DNA of 64,000 nt from an uncultured Candidatus Nitrosopumilus sp. Its GTDB lineage: Archaea > Thermoproteota > Nitrososphaeria > Nitrososphaerales > Nitrosopumilaceae. Shown here in pieces: positions 52,745-62,008 of this stretch. The notes beneath the pieces were generated by a model that searched no databases, had not been told where the DNA came from, and saw only the letters and a list, made by a program, of their open reading frames with translations. Each line of letters starts with the position of its first letter. Position 1 is the stretch's first letter. Location: the NCBI GenBank assembly GCA_951812645.1, contig CATOSM010000001.1, positions 1,095,560-1,159,559 on the forward strand. The letters are read 5' to 3'. Both the position numbers and the translations under genes were made by a program.

Positions 52745-53506
52745 TTAAAAGTCTAATTTAGTAAGAAGACGTGAGGCAATAACAAATAAAGCTGAAGCAA
52801 TTGCTACTAGTACAATCATTTCAATAATTACAAATTCAGTTATGGTTCCAAATATTCCTGCTCGAATTACATCTACCAGGTATGTTAATGGGTTCAAATA
52901 GAATGCAGTTCGTAACGGTTCTGGCGCTCCACCAGCTGGATAAAATGCGGTACTGACAAAAGCAAAGAAAAGGAAAACAGTGTTAATGATTACGTTAAAT
53001 CCTTCATTTGAACGTAATCTAGTTGAGATAATTGATGCCAATGAGCCAAAAAGCACTGAGCCTGTAATGGCACCAAAAATGATTATGGGTATTGTAACTA
53101 GAGAAAATTCTACAGATTCAAAAAATACGGGATACCCAACTACCGCAATCAAAGTAGCACTAACCAATCCAATTATTCCAATGGTGCAAATATTACTTAG
53201 AATATAATGACTCCTGGTAAAGGGTCCAGACATAATTTGTTCAAACATTCCATGTTTTCTATCATTCCAAATAATGATACCAGAGATGAGTGTACTATTC
53301 ATGATGTTAAATCCAATCATGCCAGATGCTAGGAAAGCAGGATAATCAAGATCTTTAGATCCAAACGGAACAGCATTGATCAGTGGAGCATATGCAAAAC
53401 CAGCTACAAAGATATAGATTAATGGAAAAATTACTTGCCAAATTAAAAATCCAGGGTTAAGAGAAATCGTAAGATTTCGATTAACTAATCTAATTATTGG
53501 ATGCAT
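52745..53506 (-). CDS. ABC-2 type transporter permease
   Basis: A 253-residue membrane protein with six hydrophobic segments. LASGMIGFNIMNSTLISGII near 90-109 and the conserved loop FYPAGGAPEPLRTAFYLNPL, then TYLVDVIRAGI (about 190-220), are marks of the ABC-2/DrrB permeases. It follows the ATPase gene by one base and would be its partner. Such exporters carry drugs, lipids or polysaccharides; the cargo here is unknown. Confidence 0.9.
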   Translation of the reverse strand: MHPIIRLVNRNLTISLNPGFLIWQVIFPLIYIFVAGFAYAPLINAVPFGSKDLDYPAFLASGMIGFNIMNSTLISGIIIWNDRKHGMFEQIMSGPFTRSHYILSNICTIGIIGLVSATLIAVVGYPVFFESVEFSLVTIPIIIFGAITGSVLFGSLASIISTRLRSNEGFNVIINTVFLFFAFVSTAFYPAGGAPEPLRTAFYLNPLTYLVDVIRAGIFGTITEFVIIEMIVLVAIASALFVIASRLLTKLDF

Positions 53507-53507
53507 T

Positions 53508-54428
53508 CTATCTTACCATATTCAAAAATATCTCTTCAAGATTTGTGGGAACAGCCGAAAGATCTTCAATGTCAATTTGGTTGTCATTAAGTATTTTCAA
53601 AACTTTTAACAGTACTAATTCAGATTGTTCTGAACGAATAACGATATTTGTTCCAGTCTCAAAATCAATTTTACAATCATTAATACCAGATAAAAGAGAA
53701 ACAATTTCAGAGTGTTTTTCTAGTAAATGAATTTTAATTGTTTTTTCTTTTCCAAATCTATTTTTTAATGCATCTGGTGAATCTACGGTAACAATTTTTC
53801 CTTTATCAATAATAGCTATTTGATCACACAGATATTCTGCTTCAGATAAAATATGCGTCGTATAAAAAATTGTTAATCCTGTTTTAACTTTATTTTTTAA
53901 ATAATCTAATAATTTTCTTCTTGCACTTGGATCTAATCCTACAGTGGGTTCATCTAAAAATAGCAATTCCATATCATGCATAAACTCACGTGCAACTTGG
54001 ACCCGTCTTCTCTGACCAATAGACAAATCTTCATTGCGTTTCTTTCGAATTTCAACTAAATCAAAATCATTCAAAAGTTGCTCCATTCTTTTTTTACGCT
54101 CAATTTTTGGAACATTCCACATCATCCCATATTTTTCAAGAGATTTTTCTACGGATAATGTAGGCTCATAGCTTGGCTGTTGTAAAACTACACCAATTTT
54201 ATGACGAATTTTTAGAGGCTCAGCTGCAGCATCTACGCCCAAAATAGATAATGAACCACTTGAGGGAGGAATGAGAGTGGTCAGTAGCTTGATTGTAGTG
54301 GATTTGCCTGCTCCATTTGGACCTAAAAATCCAAAAACTTGTCCTGATTTTACAGACAAAATAAGATTATCCACTGCATCGACTGAACCATATGATTTGG
54401 ACAAATGGTTAACATCAATACAAGACAT
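53508..54428 (-). CDS. ABC transporter ATP-binding protein (DrrA-like)
   Basis: A 306-residue ATPase. The Walker A motif FLGPNGAGKSTT is near residue 33-44, the Q loop VVLQQPSYEP near 79, the signature LSIGQRRRVQVAREF near 129, and Walker B LLFLDEPTVGLDPSARRK near 150. The C-terminal extension (about 215-306) fits the DrrA subfamily, where it is a regulatory domain. The permease is the next gene. Divergent from the RPA-like gene, with 224 bases between. Confidence 0.92.
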   Translation of the reverse strand: MSCIDVNHLSKSYGSVDAVDNLILSVKSGQVFGFLGPNGAGKSTTIKLLTTLIPPSSGSLSILGVDAAAEPLKIRHKIGVVLQQPSYEPTLSVEKSLEKYGMMWNVPKIERKKRMEQLLNDFDLVEIRKKRNEDLSIGQRRRVQVAREFMHDMELLFLDEPTVGLDPSARRKLLDYLKNKVKTGLTIFYTTHILSEAEYLCDQIAIIDKGKIVTVDSPDALKNRFGKEKTIKIHLLEKHSEIVSLLSGINDCKIDFETGTNIVIRSEQSELVLLKVLKILNDNQIDIEDLSAVPTNLEEIFLNMVR

Positions 54429-54652
54429 ATCAAAACTGCGATCTTCCTATTAATTTAGTTAATGAGATAAACTGGGAGATTTTGTAGAGAATTTGAATAA
54501 ATTATGACAAATCATGCATAGATTATTGGAAAACATACGATCTGATTGATTTGAATATTGTAAAAAATATGTACAGGCGATCATTATTTAAGAAAAATAA
54601 GATTGTAAAAGAATGAAATTTTTATTAATAGAACAAGTTTAACGGATATGAA
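54429..54652. promoter_or_regulatory. Divergent promoter region
   Basis: The 224-base AT-rich spacer between the ABC exporter and the RPA-like gene. TTTATTAATA at about 54620-54629 is about 24-33 bases before TTG 54653 and could be the plus-strand TATA box. No other feature was recognised. Confidence 0.4.
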
Positions 54653-56050
54653 TTGTCTGAATTTGAAAATCTTATTGATAGATTACTAGCACAAAAACCA
54701 GAGTTAACAAAAGAGGATCTTGAGGAACAAATTAAACAAAAGAAAGAAAAAATTGGTGCAGGTTATCTAACAGATCAAGGTGCGATATTTCTGATTGCTT
54801 CAGATTATGGAATAACATTATCAGATCCAGAAAAAATTGAAATTAGTTTAAAAGATCTATATGCAGGAGCAAAAGAAATTTCATTGCAAACAAGAGTTTT
54901 GAGTCTTTCACCTGCAAAACAATTTTCTAGAAAAGATGGTTCACCATTCTATCTTAGAACAATGACCGTATATGATACAAATTCTACAGCTAGTGTAAAG
55001 CTATGGGATGAAAAAGCAAATCTTCCAAGTATTGAAAATCTAAAACCAGGTGATCTAATTAAAATAATCAAAGCATATGTAAAATCTGATCTAGATGGTT
55101 CTCCAACAATCAATATTGGTTCAGGTTCAAACATAGAAACTACAGATACTAAAAGTGAAATTCCAACCATAGACACCATTACCAAAGATGTTAGTGAAAC
55201 CAAAGAAGGTCAAAAGGATTTAGTGGTTTCTGGAATGATTGATGGTGTAATTAGTGGAATGGAATTTACAAATTCTCGAGGTATGCCTGGAAAAGCACTA
55301 AGAATGAGGCTAAAAGGAAAAGACGGTAGTGGAATGAGAGTAGTTCTGTGGGGAAAAGACGAATCAGCAATTCCAAATATGATTTCACAGTCAGCCAGAG
55401 TAAGATTACTTGGTGTTAAGGTGAAATCAGGAAATCAAGGTCTAGAAATCCATGGTAATGATTCAACAATAATTGAAATAGAAGGTGGTAAAGAGGCTGA
55501 GCCAGTAATTACAAGGATTCTTTCTATTACACCCACAGAAAGCGGTAAAAATATGATATTAGCTGTTGACAATCGAAAGAACCTATTCAACATTAGTGAT
55601 TTCTCAAATTCAACTAGTATTTGTGTGGAAGGGGATGTCATAGAATGTATGCCATCAAAAATTTATGGCAATTCAATTACGTTAGATGAAAATTCGTTTG
55701 TAAGAAAATTAGATAATGACGAATCTATTCCATCACTGTCTCAAGTTAGAACAAAGATTAATGAAATCAGAGTGGATGCAAATTATTGTATTGAAGCAAT
55801 AGTACTAAAAGTTCCTGAAAGGCGTGAAGTACAAACAAAATCAGGTGAATCCATAGCGTTATCAGAAATGTTTGTTGAAGATGATACGAGTCAAATTTGG
55901 GTAAAAGGTTGGAGAAATCAAGCAAGAATTATTGACAAATGTGAGTTAGGGGAGATTATTTCCATTACAGGGTTAAATGCAAAGGCTGGACTAGAAGGCA
56001 GAATAGAATTATTTGTTACGCCATTTTCCAAAATTACGAAAAAGAATTAA
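54653..56050 (+). CDS. RPA-like single-stranded DNA-binding protein with several OB folds
   Basis: A 465-residue protein with an N-terminal helical segment (LLAQKPELTKEDLEEQIKQK) and then at least three OB-fold segments: TRVLSLSPAKQFSRKDGSPF near 78 (the first, with the ssDNA-binding strands), SGMIDGVISGMEFTNSRGM near 193 and YCIEAIVLKVPERREVQT near 380. It resembles the archaeal replication protein A / OB-fold nucleic-acid-binding family. No zinc ribbon is visible. The start is TTG 54653. It is convergent with the helicase gene; the stops overlap by four bases. It probably protects ssDNA in replication or repair. Confidence 0.82.
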   Translation: MSEFENLIDRLLAQKPELTKEDLEEQIKQKKEKIGAGYLTDQGAIFLIASDYGITLSDPEKIEISLKDLYAGAKEISLQTRVLSLSPAKQFSRKDGSPFYLRTMTVYDTNSTASVKLWDEKANLPSIENLKPGDLIKIIKAYVKSDLDGSPTINIGSGSNIETTDTKSEIPTIDTITKDVSETKEGQKDLVVSGMIDGVISGMEFTNSRGMPGKALRMRLKGKDGSGMRVVLWGKDESAIPNMISQSARVRLLGVKVKSGNQGLEIHGNDSTIIEIEGGKEAEPVITRILSITPTESGKNMILAVDNRKNLFNISDFSNSTSICVEGDVIECMPSKIYGNSITLDENSFVRKLDNDESIPSLSQVRTKINEIRVDANYCIEAIVLKVPERREVQTKSGESIALSEMFVEDDTSQIWVKGWRNQARIIDKCELGEIISITGLNAKAGLEGRIELFVTPFSKITKKN

Positions 56051-58788
56051 GAATCCCAAAAACCTCTAGTAACAACATATTGTCTTTCTGCTTCATAGAT
56101 TTGTTTGAACAGATGTTCTTCATCAACCATATTTCTCAATATCCTTGCTGCAGTGTCAGCTCCAACACCATATCCAGAAATCACCGTGATGGCAGTTTTA
56201 CCAAAATTTTCAACCAAAGAAGCTACTTTCCAGGCACGATCAAACTTGTGTTTTTCTTCTGCAGCCAGTCTTTTTCCATCATGTTTTTTTCTGATTATTT
56301 TAGGTAGATCATGATCAGAATAGTATGTTGCAGTGATTTGTCTTGCTTTACAATAAGGGCATATCATCAAATTTTTCGTTTCAAATGTTTGCATTACACG
56401 TTCCCATTTTCCACAACGGGCACAAATTAAACGATGTTTGGTTTTTTCTAATCTAGCTTTGACTAGATCAATAATTCCTTTGTCAAGATTTGCAGGAGAA
56501 GAGTAGTATTTCGTGGTATGATCTAAAATAGGTTCGGCTAGCTTCGAAAATTTATCAACTTCTAACCATGTAAGATTAGTTTCGTTTTCTTTAATTTTTG
56601 TTAGAATTTTTTCGGTATTTTCTAAATCATATTTATCATGAAATAATTCTCGTAGTGCTTCACGCACTAGAGCTGTTTTAGAATATCGTTCATATAAAAA
56701 TCGAGCAGATTTCCTTTCATATATTGCACCACGGCCAACCACGCCAAATTTTTTTGCAACACACCAAGTTCTCCAATTCACATTGTGTGTTCCAGTTAAG
56801 GAAGTACTTACGACAGATTGTAAATCATAATCGTCTTTTATAATTTCCTTGAATAATTTTTCAGATATTCTCGATCTTGAAGATAAAACAATTCTATATC
56901 CGTCAGAACGAGAGTCCACAATTGAGCCTAACATTGTAGAAAGCATTGAAGAAAGCAATGTTGAAAGCGTGGAATTGATTTTGCTTCCTAAACAACAATG
57001 AATTACTATTGAGCCTTCAGAACGATTAGATTCAACTACAATGTTATTTTCGTCTGGAATCGGATCAAGGGTTAATTTCTCAATTATTTTGTTTGTTAAT
57101 GCAAAACTTCCAGTTTTAACTTTGGTACGAAAAGATCCAACTTTACGTGCAGTCTTGTAGTCAATTGGGATACTTTCTCCTTCCCAATACGGTACAGTTA
57201 TGCCGCCTCCTCGAAATGGTTCGACATTTACACCAAGTGATTTTTCATCTACGTTTAGAATTTTCCACTGAGAACCTTTGAGAACAAAGATATTTCCAGA
57301 ATCGCCATAATCCCCAACAAATCTTTGATCTAAAGAACCGATGATTTTTTTTCCTACACTATCAAAGACTTTGAATTTTAAAATGTCAGGAATGGTTGAT
57401 AGATTTTCAAAATAATATTTGAAAGAGCCGCCTTTCTTCCAATAAGTCATTTTAGTTCTGTCAAAAAATATCAAATAATTAGAATCAAGTAAATCCAATA
57501 CATCAAGCAAGTCTTTAATTTTCAAATTTCTAAAGGGATATGCTCTGGTAACTAATTCAAAAGCTTGATCTATTGAAACCTCACCAATCTGCATAGATAA
57601 ACCAACCAAATGGTGAGCCAAAACATCAAGTGAGCCATCATGAATTTTTTGTTCTTCAATTGAGCCTTCTTGAATTCGATCAAGTATAGCTCTTGTTTCA
57701 AATTCATCATCAGAATTATTTGTAATAATTAATCCTTGAGCTGATGCATCACGATTATGTTTACTTCTCCCAATTCTTTGAACAAATTTGGATACTTGTC
57801 TAGGAGAACCATGGTGAATTACTAATTCAACTGATCCAATATCTAAACCTAGTTCTAATGATGATGTACATACTACAATACCACGTTTTCCTTGACGTAA
57901 AGTAAGTTCAGTTTCTTCCCGTACTTGTTTGGATAGAGAGCCATGATGTAATTCAATTGGAAGTGTGGATTTTTCTTTTAAAATTGATGCTAGGAATTCC
58001 GATTCTCCTCTTGTGTTAGTAAAAAGAAGGATAGGTGAATCTAATTCTAATTCTAACACATATTCAATGATTTTTTCTGCTACGTCGGAAATTGTTCCAT
58101 CAACATATTTTATTTCAACATCATATTTTCTTACAGAAGTATCACGTATGATTTGACATTTTCGTTTAGTGCCTACAACAAACTTTCCTGCCTCATCAAA
58201 ATTACCAACTGTTGCAGATAATCCGATCCTTGTAAGAGGATATTTTGAGTTTAATTCTAATCTTTCAACACTTAGGGAAAGTTGAGAGCCTCTTTCGCTA
58301 GATAATAGTTCATGTACTTCATCAATAACAATCCATTCTAAATCAGTTAATGCAGTAAGCATTTTGACTTGTGTTAGAAGAATAATCAAAGTCTCAGGAG
58401 TCGTGATCAGGATGTCAGGTGGATTTTCAGTAATTTTTTTTCTATCTTTTTGACTGGTATCACCATGACGAATTTCTATTGTTAATTGATTTTCATGCGC
58501 ATATTTTGTAATTCTCCGAAACACGTCACGATTCAGTGCCCTTAATGGAGTAATGTAAAGAGTTTTAATTTTTCCAGTTTTTTTAGCATTTTTTACAAGT
58601 GAAAATATTGGAATTACAGAACACTCAGTTTTACCAGAACCAGTAGGTGCAATTACAAGACAATCTTTTTTTTGTAAAATTATCGGAGATGCTTTTTTCT
58701 GTATTTCGGTTAATTTAGAAAAACCAAACTTCCCAAATAATGTATTAAGAAGAGGATTTGCCTGTGTTATTTGATCGTGATCTTTCAT
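56047..58788 (-). CDS. Lhr-type DEAD/DEAH-box helicase
   Basis: A superfamily 2 helicase of about 913 residues. The N-terminal motor has VIAPTGSGKTECSV (motif I), DEVHELLSSERGSQL (II) and LSATVGNFDEAG (III), and the second motor has QRIGRSKHNRDAS (VI). A winged helix and the large Lhr-specific C-terminal core follow, with a zinc ribbon CARCGKWERVMQTF and CPYCKARQI near residue 800. It is thought to act in recombination or repair. Start: ATG 58788 is more typical than the upstream TTG 58794, and both lie inside the small gene at 58745-58864. It may be co-transcribed with RadB. Confidence 0.87.
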   Translation of the reverse strand: MKDHDQITQANPLLNTLFGKFGFSKLTEIQKKASPIILQKKDCLVIAPTGSGKTECSVIPIFSLVKNAKKTGKIKTLYITPLRALNRDVFRRITKYAHENQLTIEIRHGDTSQKDRKKITENPPDILITTPETLIILLTQVKMLTALTDLEWIVIDEVHELLSSERGSQLSLSVERLELNSKYPLTRIGLSATVGNFDEAGKFVVGTKRKCQIIRDTSVRKYDVEIKYVDGTISDVAEKIIEYVLELELDSPILLFTNTRGESEFLASILKEKSTLPIELHHGSLSKQVREETELTLRQGKRGIVVCTSSLELGLDIGSVELVIHHGSPRQVSKFVQRIGRSKHNRDASAQGLIITNNSDDEFETRAILDRIQEGSIEEQKIHDGSLDVLAHHLVGLSMQIGEVSIDQAFELVTRAYPFRNLKIKDLLDVLDLLDSNYLIFFDRTKMTYWKKGGSFKYYFENLSTIPDILKFKVFDSVGKKIIGSLDQRFVGDYGDSGNIFVLKGSQWKILNVDEKSLGVNVEPFRGGGITVPYWEGESIPIDYKTARKVGSFRTKVKTGSFALTNKIIEKLTLDPIPDENNIVVESNRSEGSIVIHCCLGSKINSTLSTLLSSMLSTMLGSIVDSRSDGYRIVLSSRSRISEKLFKEIIKDDYDLQSVVSTSLTGTHNVNWRTWCVAKKFGVVGRGAIYERKSARFLYERYSKTALVREALRELFHDKYDLENTEKILTKIKENETNLTWLEVDKFSKLAEPILDHTTKYYSSPANLDKGIIDLVKARLEKTKHRLICARCGKWERVMQTFETKNLMICPYCKARQITATYYSDHDLPKIIRKKHDGKRLAAEEKHKFDRAWKVASLVENFGKTAITVISGYGVGADTAARILRNMVDEEHLFKQIYEAERQYVVTRGFWDS

Positions 58789-58864
58789 AAACAATTACAC
58801 CAACTAATCCAAGTGCGAACAGAGCTACAGTAATAATTGGTATTGAATCAAAAATTTCTGCCAT
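58745..58864 (-). CDS. Small single-span membrane protein, 39 residues
   Basis: ATG 58864 to TAA 58745 on the minus strand gives a 39-residue protein. It opens MAEIFDSIPIITVALFALG, with one transmembrane helix (about residues 9-26) and a short basic tail (YERSRSNNTGKSSS). It overlaps the start of the helicase gene by about 44-50 bases in a different frame and precedes it in the same transcript. Size and layout suggest a real small membrane protein. Confidence 0.6.
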   Translation of the reverse strand: MAEIFDSIPIITVALFALGLVGVIVYERSRSNNTGKSSS

Positions 58865-58886
58865 TGATTAACCTAAGAGTAGAACG

Positions 58887-59546
58887 TTAAAAATCTTCAC
58901 TATTTTCAGATAGGCCAATTTTATTAATGGTATAAGAGAAATTTTCTTTTTTTAACGCCCAGGAGATTTGACCACTATGTTTTGAAGAATTTTTGAAAAG
59001 GTGGATTTTGATATGAGTATAAGGATTAATTGCATTTTGCATATTCTCTATTTCAACATCATTTGCAACTCTAATCATATTAGTAGTTATTATTGGAATT
59101 TTTTTTATAATAGCATGTTTTGATAATTCATGCATGTGTTTCATAAATAATGAATTTTTTTCAAAAACAGATTCGTCTTTTTGATATTCATATGAGAATA
59201 AATCAGTAATATTATCAACTACAATCAAAGAAAAATTACTGTGTTTGATAGTATCAATGGATTTAATTTGCTCTGAGGTATTTGTAATTCTAGAAACAGT
59301 TATTTTTTCTAATAAATTGATCTCGAGTTTTAATTCATTCTGAATTTCAATTATTCGTTCAGGTCTAAACCCACCAGTAGTATCCAAATACAAAACATGG
59401 CCACCATTTTTGATCGAGTTTATCGCTAGTTGTAATAGGAATAAAGTTTTTCCAGTTCCGTTTCCACCAAAAATATCTACAATTATGCTATCTGGAATTC
59501 CTCCTGACAAGAATTTGTCTAATTTTTGTAAACCTGTGGAGAGCAT
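58887..59546 (-). CDS. RadB/RecA-superfamily ATPase
   Basis: A 219-residue RecA-fold ATPase. IVDIFGGNGTGKTLFLLQLA at 22-41 is Walker A, VLYLDTTGGFRPERIIEIQN near 50 and FSLIVVDNITDLFSY near 104 is Walker B. IPIITTNMIRVAND near 152 is the loop region. It lacks the N-terminal HhH domain of RadA, as does RadB. It could be a RadB/RecA-like mediator in recombination, or a KaiC-like protein; the size and lack of a second domain favour RadB. Its own promoter region (59547-59654) is shared with the divergent LSm gene. Confidence 0.78.
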   Translation of the reverse strand: MLSTGLQKLDKFLSGGIPDSIIVDIFGGNGTGKTLFLLQLAINSIKNGGHVLYLDTTGGFRPERIIEIQNELKLEINLLEKITVSRITNTSEQIKSIDTIKHSNFSLIVVDNITDLFSYEYQKDESVFEKNSLFMKHMHELSKHAIIKKIPIITTNMIRVANDVEIENMQNAINPYTHIKIHLFKNSSKHSGQISWALKKENFSYTINKIGLSENSEDF

Positions 59547-59654
59547 TTAGGTAATTATTAGAGAAAGAAGAAAAAATTTAAGGAATTTCAATTGTCATAA
59601 AAGAGGCAAGGCTTTTATCCTAGAGAACAAACTTGCAAAGCAAGTGAACAATTA

Positions 59655-59900
59655 GTGTCCCAATCAAATAGCGCAAAAAGACCTCTGACAACCCTTCAAA
59701 AAAGTACCAAGAAGAAAGTTACTGTAAGGCTTAAAAACGAAGTAGAATACAAAGGAAAAATGGATAATGTTGATTCTTATATGAATTTGATTATGACTGA
59801 TGCTGAAGAGCTTCATGATGGTAAAACAATTGCAAATTACGGTCGAGTTATCGTAAGAGGCAATAATGTATTATTTATCAAACTAGAAAATGAACTCTAG
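59655..59900 (+). CDS. LSm/Sm-like RNA-binding protein
   Basis: An 81-residue Sm-fold protein that assembles as a heptamer and binds U-rich RNA. Sm1 is TLQKSTKKKVTVRLKNEVEY (about 13-32) with GKMDNVDSYMNLIMTDAEE, and Sm2 is GRVIVRGNNVLFIKL near 62-76, including the RG that closes the RNA pocket. The start is GTG 59655. metK follows after 16 bases, so they share a transcript. Confidence 0.93.
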   Translation: MSQSNSAKRPLTTLQKSTKKKVTVRLKNEVEYKGKMDNVDSYMNLIMTDAEELHDGKTIANYGRVIVRGNNVLFIKLENEL

Positions 59901-59916
59901 TTAGTGATGTGGTTTT

Positions 59917-61083
59917 ATGACCAACAGTTTTCTGTTTACGTCTGAATCAGTAACTGAAGGTCATCCAGACAAAGTTTGTGATAATATTTCTGATGCATTT
60001 TTAGATGAATATTTGAAACAAGATCCTAATTCCAGAGTTGCAGTTGAAACAATGGTTACTACAGATTATGTAGTCGTATCAGGAGAAGTTACATCAAAAG
60101 CTGAATTTGATCAAAAAGCTCAAGAAGAATTAGTTAGAAAAACAATCAGAGAAATTGGCTATGATAATAAAGATTTGATGTTTGATGGAGATAGTTGTAA
60201 AGTTGATTTGAAACTCCATTCACAAAGCCCAGATATCAGTCAGGGTGTTACACCAACTGAAGAAAAAGAACAAGGTGCAGGCGATCAAGGTTTAATGTTT
60301 GGTTATGCATCAAACGAAACAAAAGAATTGATGCCTATGCCAATTTTATTAGCACACAAACTTATTCAAAAATTATCACAAGTAAGACGAGATGAAACTT
60401 TACCATGGGTTAGGCCAGATGGTAAATCACAAGTATCTGTAAGATATGAAGATAACAAACCAATTAACATTGAAACAGTTGTAATATCTACACAACATGC
60501 TCCAGATATTTCTCAAGAAGAAATTTCAAGAGAGATTATTGATAAAGTAATCAAACCAGTTTTAGGTAATCTTTGGAATGATCAAATTAAAATCCACATA
60601 AATCCAACAGGAAAATTTGTTATTGGTGGACCGCATGGAGATGCAGGGTTAACCGGAAGAAAAATCATTGTAGACAGCTATGGAGGATTTGGAAGACATG
60701 GCGGAGGAGCTTTTTCTGGAAAAGATCCGTCAAAAGTAGATAGATCTGCATGTTACATGTGTAGATATATTGCAAAGAATTTGGTTGCAGCAGGATTATC
60801 TGATAGATGTGAAGTTCAACTTGCATACGCAATTGGAGTTGCAGAACCGGTATCACTATATGTTAATACATTTGGAACAAACAAAATTCCTGAAAACCAA
60901 ATTGAAGATCTAGTTAGAAAGAACTTTGACATAAAACCGTCTGGAATTATTTCGCAATTAGATTTGAAGAGACCAATTTACAAGAAAACAGCCGCTTACG
61001 GTCACTTTGGAAGAAACGAGCCAGAGTTTACTTGGGAAAAAACTGACAAATCTGAAACGCTAAAGCAATCTGCCGGACTGTAA
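59917..61083 (+). CDS. metK: S-adenosylmethionine synthetase, bacterial type
   Basis: Makes S-adenosylmethionine from methionine and ATP. The 388 residues match bacterial/eukaryotic Met[21 protein letters not shown] at 6-25 with the ATP-binding His and the metal Asp, [20 protein letters not shown] near 121, and the [20 protein letters not shown] segment near 234-253, then [20 protein letters not shown] near 258-277. Euryarchaea and most Crenarchaea use an unrelated archaeal-type enzyme, so this gene was probably acquired from bacteria. It follows the LSm gene closely. Its 3' end overlaps the convergent SDR gene by 24 bases. Confidence 0.93.
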   Translation: MTNSFLFTSESVTEGHPDKVCDNISDAFLDEYLKQDPNSRVAVETMVTTDYVVVSGEVTSKAEFDQKAQEELVRKTIREIGYDNKDLMFDGDSCKVDLKLHSQSPDISQGVTPTEEKEQGAGDQGLMFGYASNETKELMPMPILLAHKLIQKLSQVRRDETLPWVRPDGKSQVSVRYEDNKPINIETVVISTQHAPDISQEEISREIIDKVIKPVLGNLWNDQIKIHINPTGKFVIGGPHGDAGLTGRKIIVDSYGGFGRHGGGAFSGKDPSKVDRSACYMCRYIAKNLVAAGLSDRCEVQLAYAIGVAEPVSLYVNTFGTNKIPENQIEDLVRKNFDIKPSGIISQLDLKRPIYKKTAAYGHFGRNEPEFTWEKTDKSETLKQSAGL

Positions 61084-61929
61084 TAGTTCTACTACAGATT
61101 GAAATTTAACGTTAGAGATTTTTGATAATTTTTTATGATTTCCTTTAAAATTACCGATCAGGATATTTAGATCATCGATTCCAAGATCAGATTTTGAATT
61201 TCTTATTGCATTATGATATGCTCGTTCTAAATTGATTCTTTTAATTTTGATATTTGTGCCTTTAGAAAATAATTTAACATACTTTTCAAAAGTTATGTAT
61301 TCTGATCCAACAAGATCAAAAATCTTCTTGTTAAATTCAAGCCGAGATATTGACTCTAGAATAATTTTTACAGCATCAGATACGTGTATTGGTTGTATTG
61401 AATATGTTCCAGAGCCCGGGATTATAATTTCTCCAGATTTGATTTGTTTTTTTAGATTTTTAGAAAGCAAATCGTCTTTTCCAATAATGTATGAGGGTCT
61501 GAAAATTGTAAAATCTAGATTAGAATTGATGATTTGTTTTTCTGCATTATATTTTGAGATAAAGTATCCTAACGAAGTATTCGATGAAACGCCCAATCCA
61601 CTTAGAAAAATAATTTTTTTAGTGTTAGATTTCTTACATAAATTTACAACATGTTTTGTTAAATCAGTATTTATCATATCATAATCTGCACTTACAGTTT
61701 GTTTTCCTATTCCGACAAGATGGATTAATGCATCAGAATTTTTAATTTTAGTAAGAATTTTTTTTTCATCATAGGTTTTTGAAACAATTTTCGTTTCAAA
61801 GTTAAAACTCTTAAAATCATTTCTAGATATTGAGACTGATTCAATATTTTTTTCTGATAAATATTTTCGTAGGTTTTTTGCAATAAAGCCACTAGCTCCA
61901 GTAACAACAATTTTTAGAGATTTAACCAC
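61060..61929 (-). CDS. NAD(P)-binding atypical SDR, NDUFA9/epimerase-like
   Basis: A 289-residue Rossmann protein with [10 protein letters not shown] near 11-20, [10 protein letters not shown] near 69 and [20 protein letters not shown] near 106, typical of NDUFA9/YtfG-type atypical SDRs. [10 protein letters not shown] keeps a YxxxK-like Tyr and Lys. The [11 protein letters not shown] segment follows. Substrate unknown; relatives act in lipid/quinone or sugar metabolism. It is convergent with metK. Confidence 0.8.
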   Translation of the reverse strand: MVKSLKIVVTGASGFIAKNLRKYLSEKNIESVSISRNDFKSFNFETKIVSKTYDEKKILTKIKNSDALIHLVGIGKQTVSADYDMINTDLTKHVVNLCKKSNTKKIIFLSGLGVSSNTSLGYFISKYNAEKQIINSNLDFTIFRPSYIIGKDDLLSKNLKKQIKSGEIIIPGSGTYSIQPIHVSDAVKIILESISRLEFNKKIFDLVGSEYITFEKYVKLFSKGTNIKIKRINLERAYHNAIRNSKSDLGIDDLNILIGNFKGNHKKLSKISNVKFQSVVELLQSGRLL

Positions 61930-62008
61930 AATAGAACAAAATTTGTTTTAATTTTAAATCTATTTGAAGAGTTTGCAAAAATTATGAAATAAGAGTTAAT
62001 ACCACAAA

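Noticed and set aside
53497-53730. Plus-strand 77-residue ORF
   Set aside because: Antisense to the ABC ATPase C-terminus; no start signal or conserved pattern.
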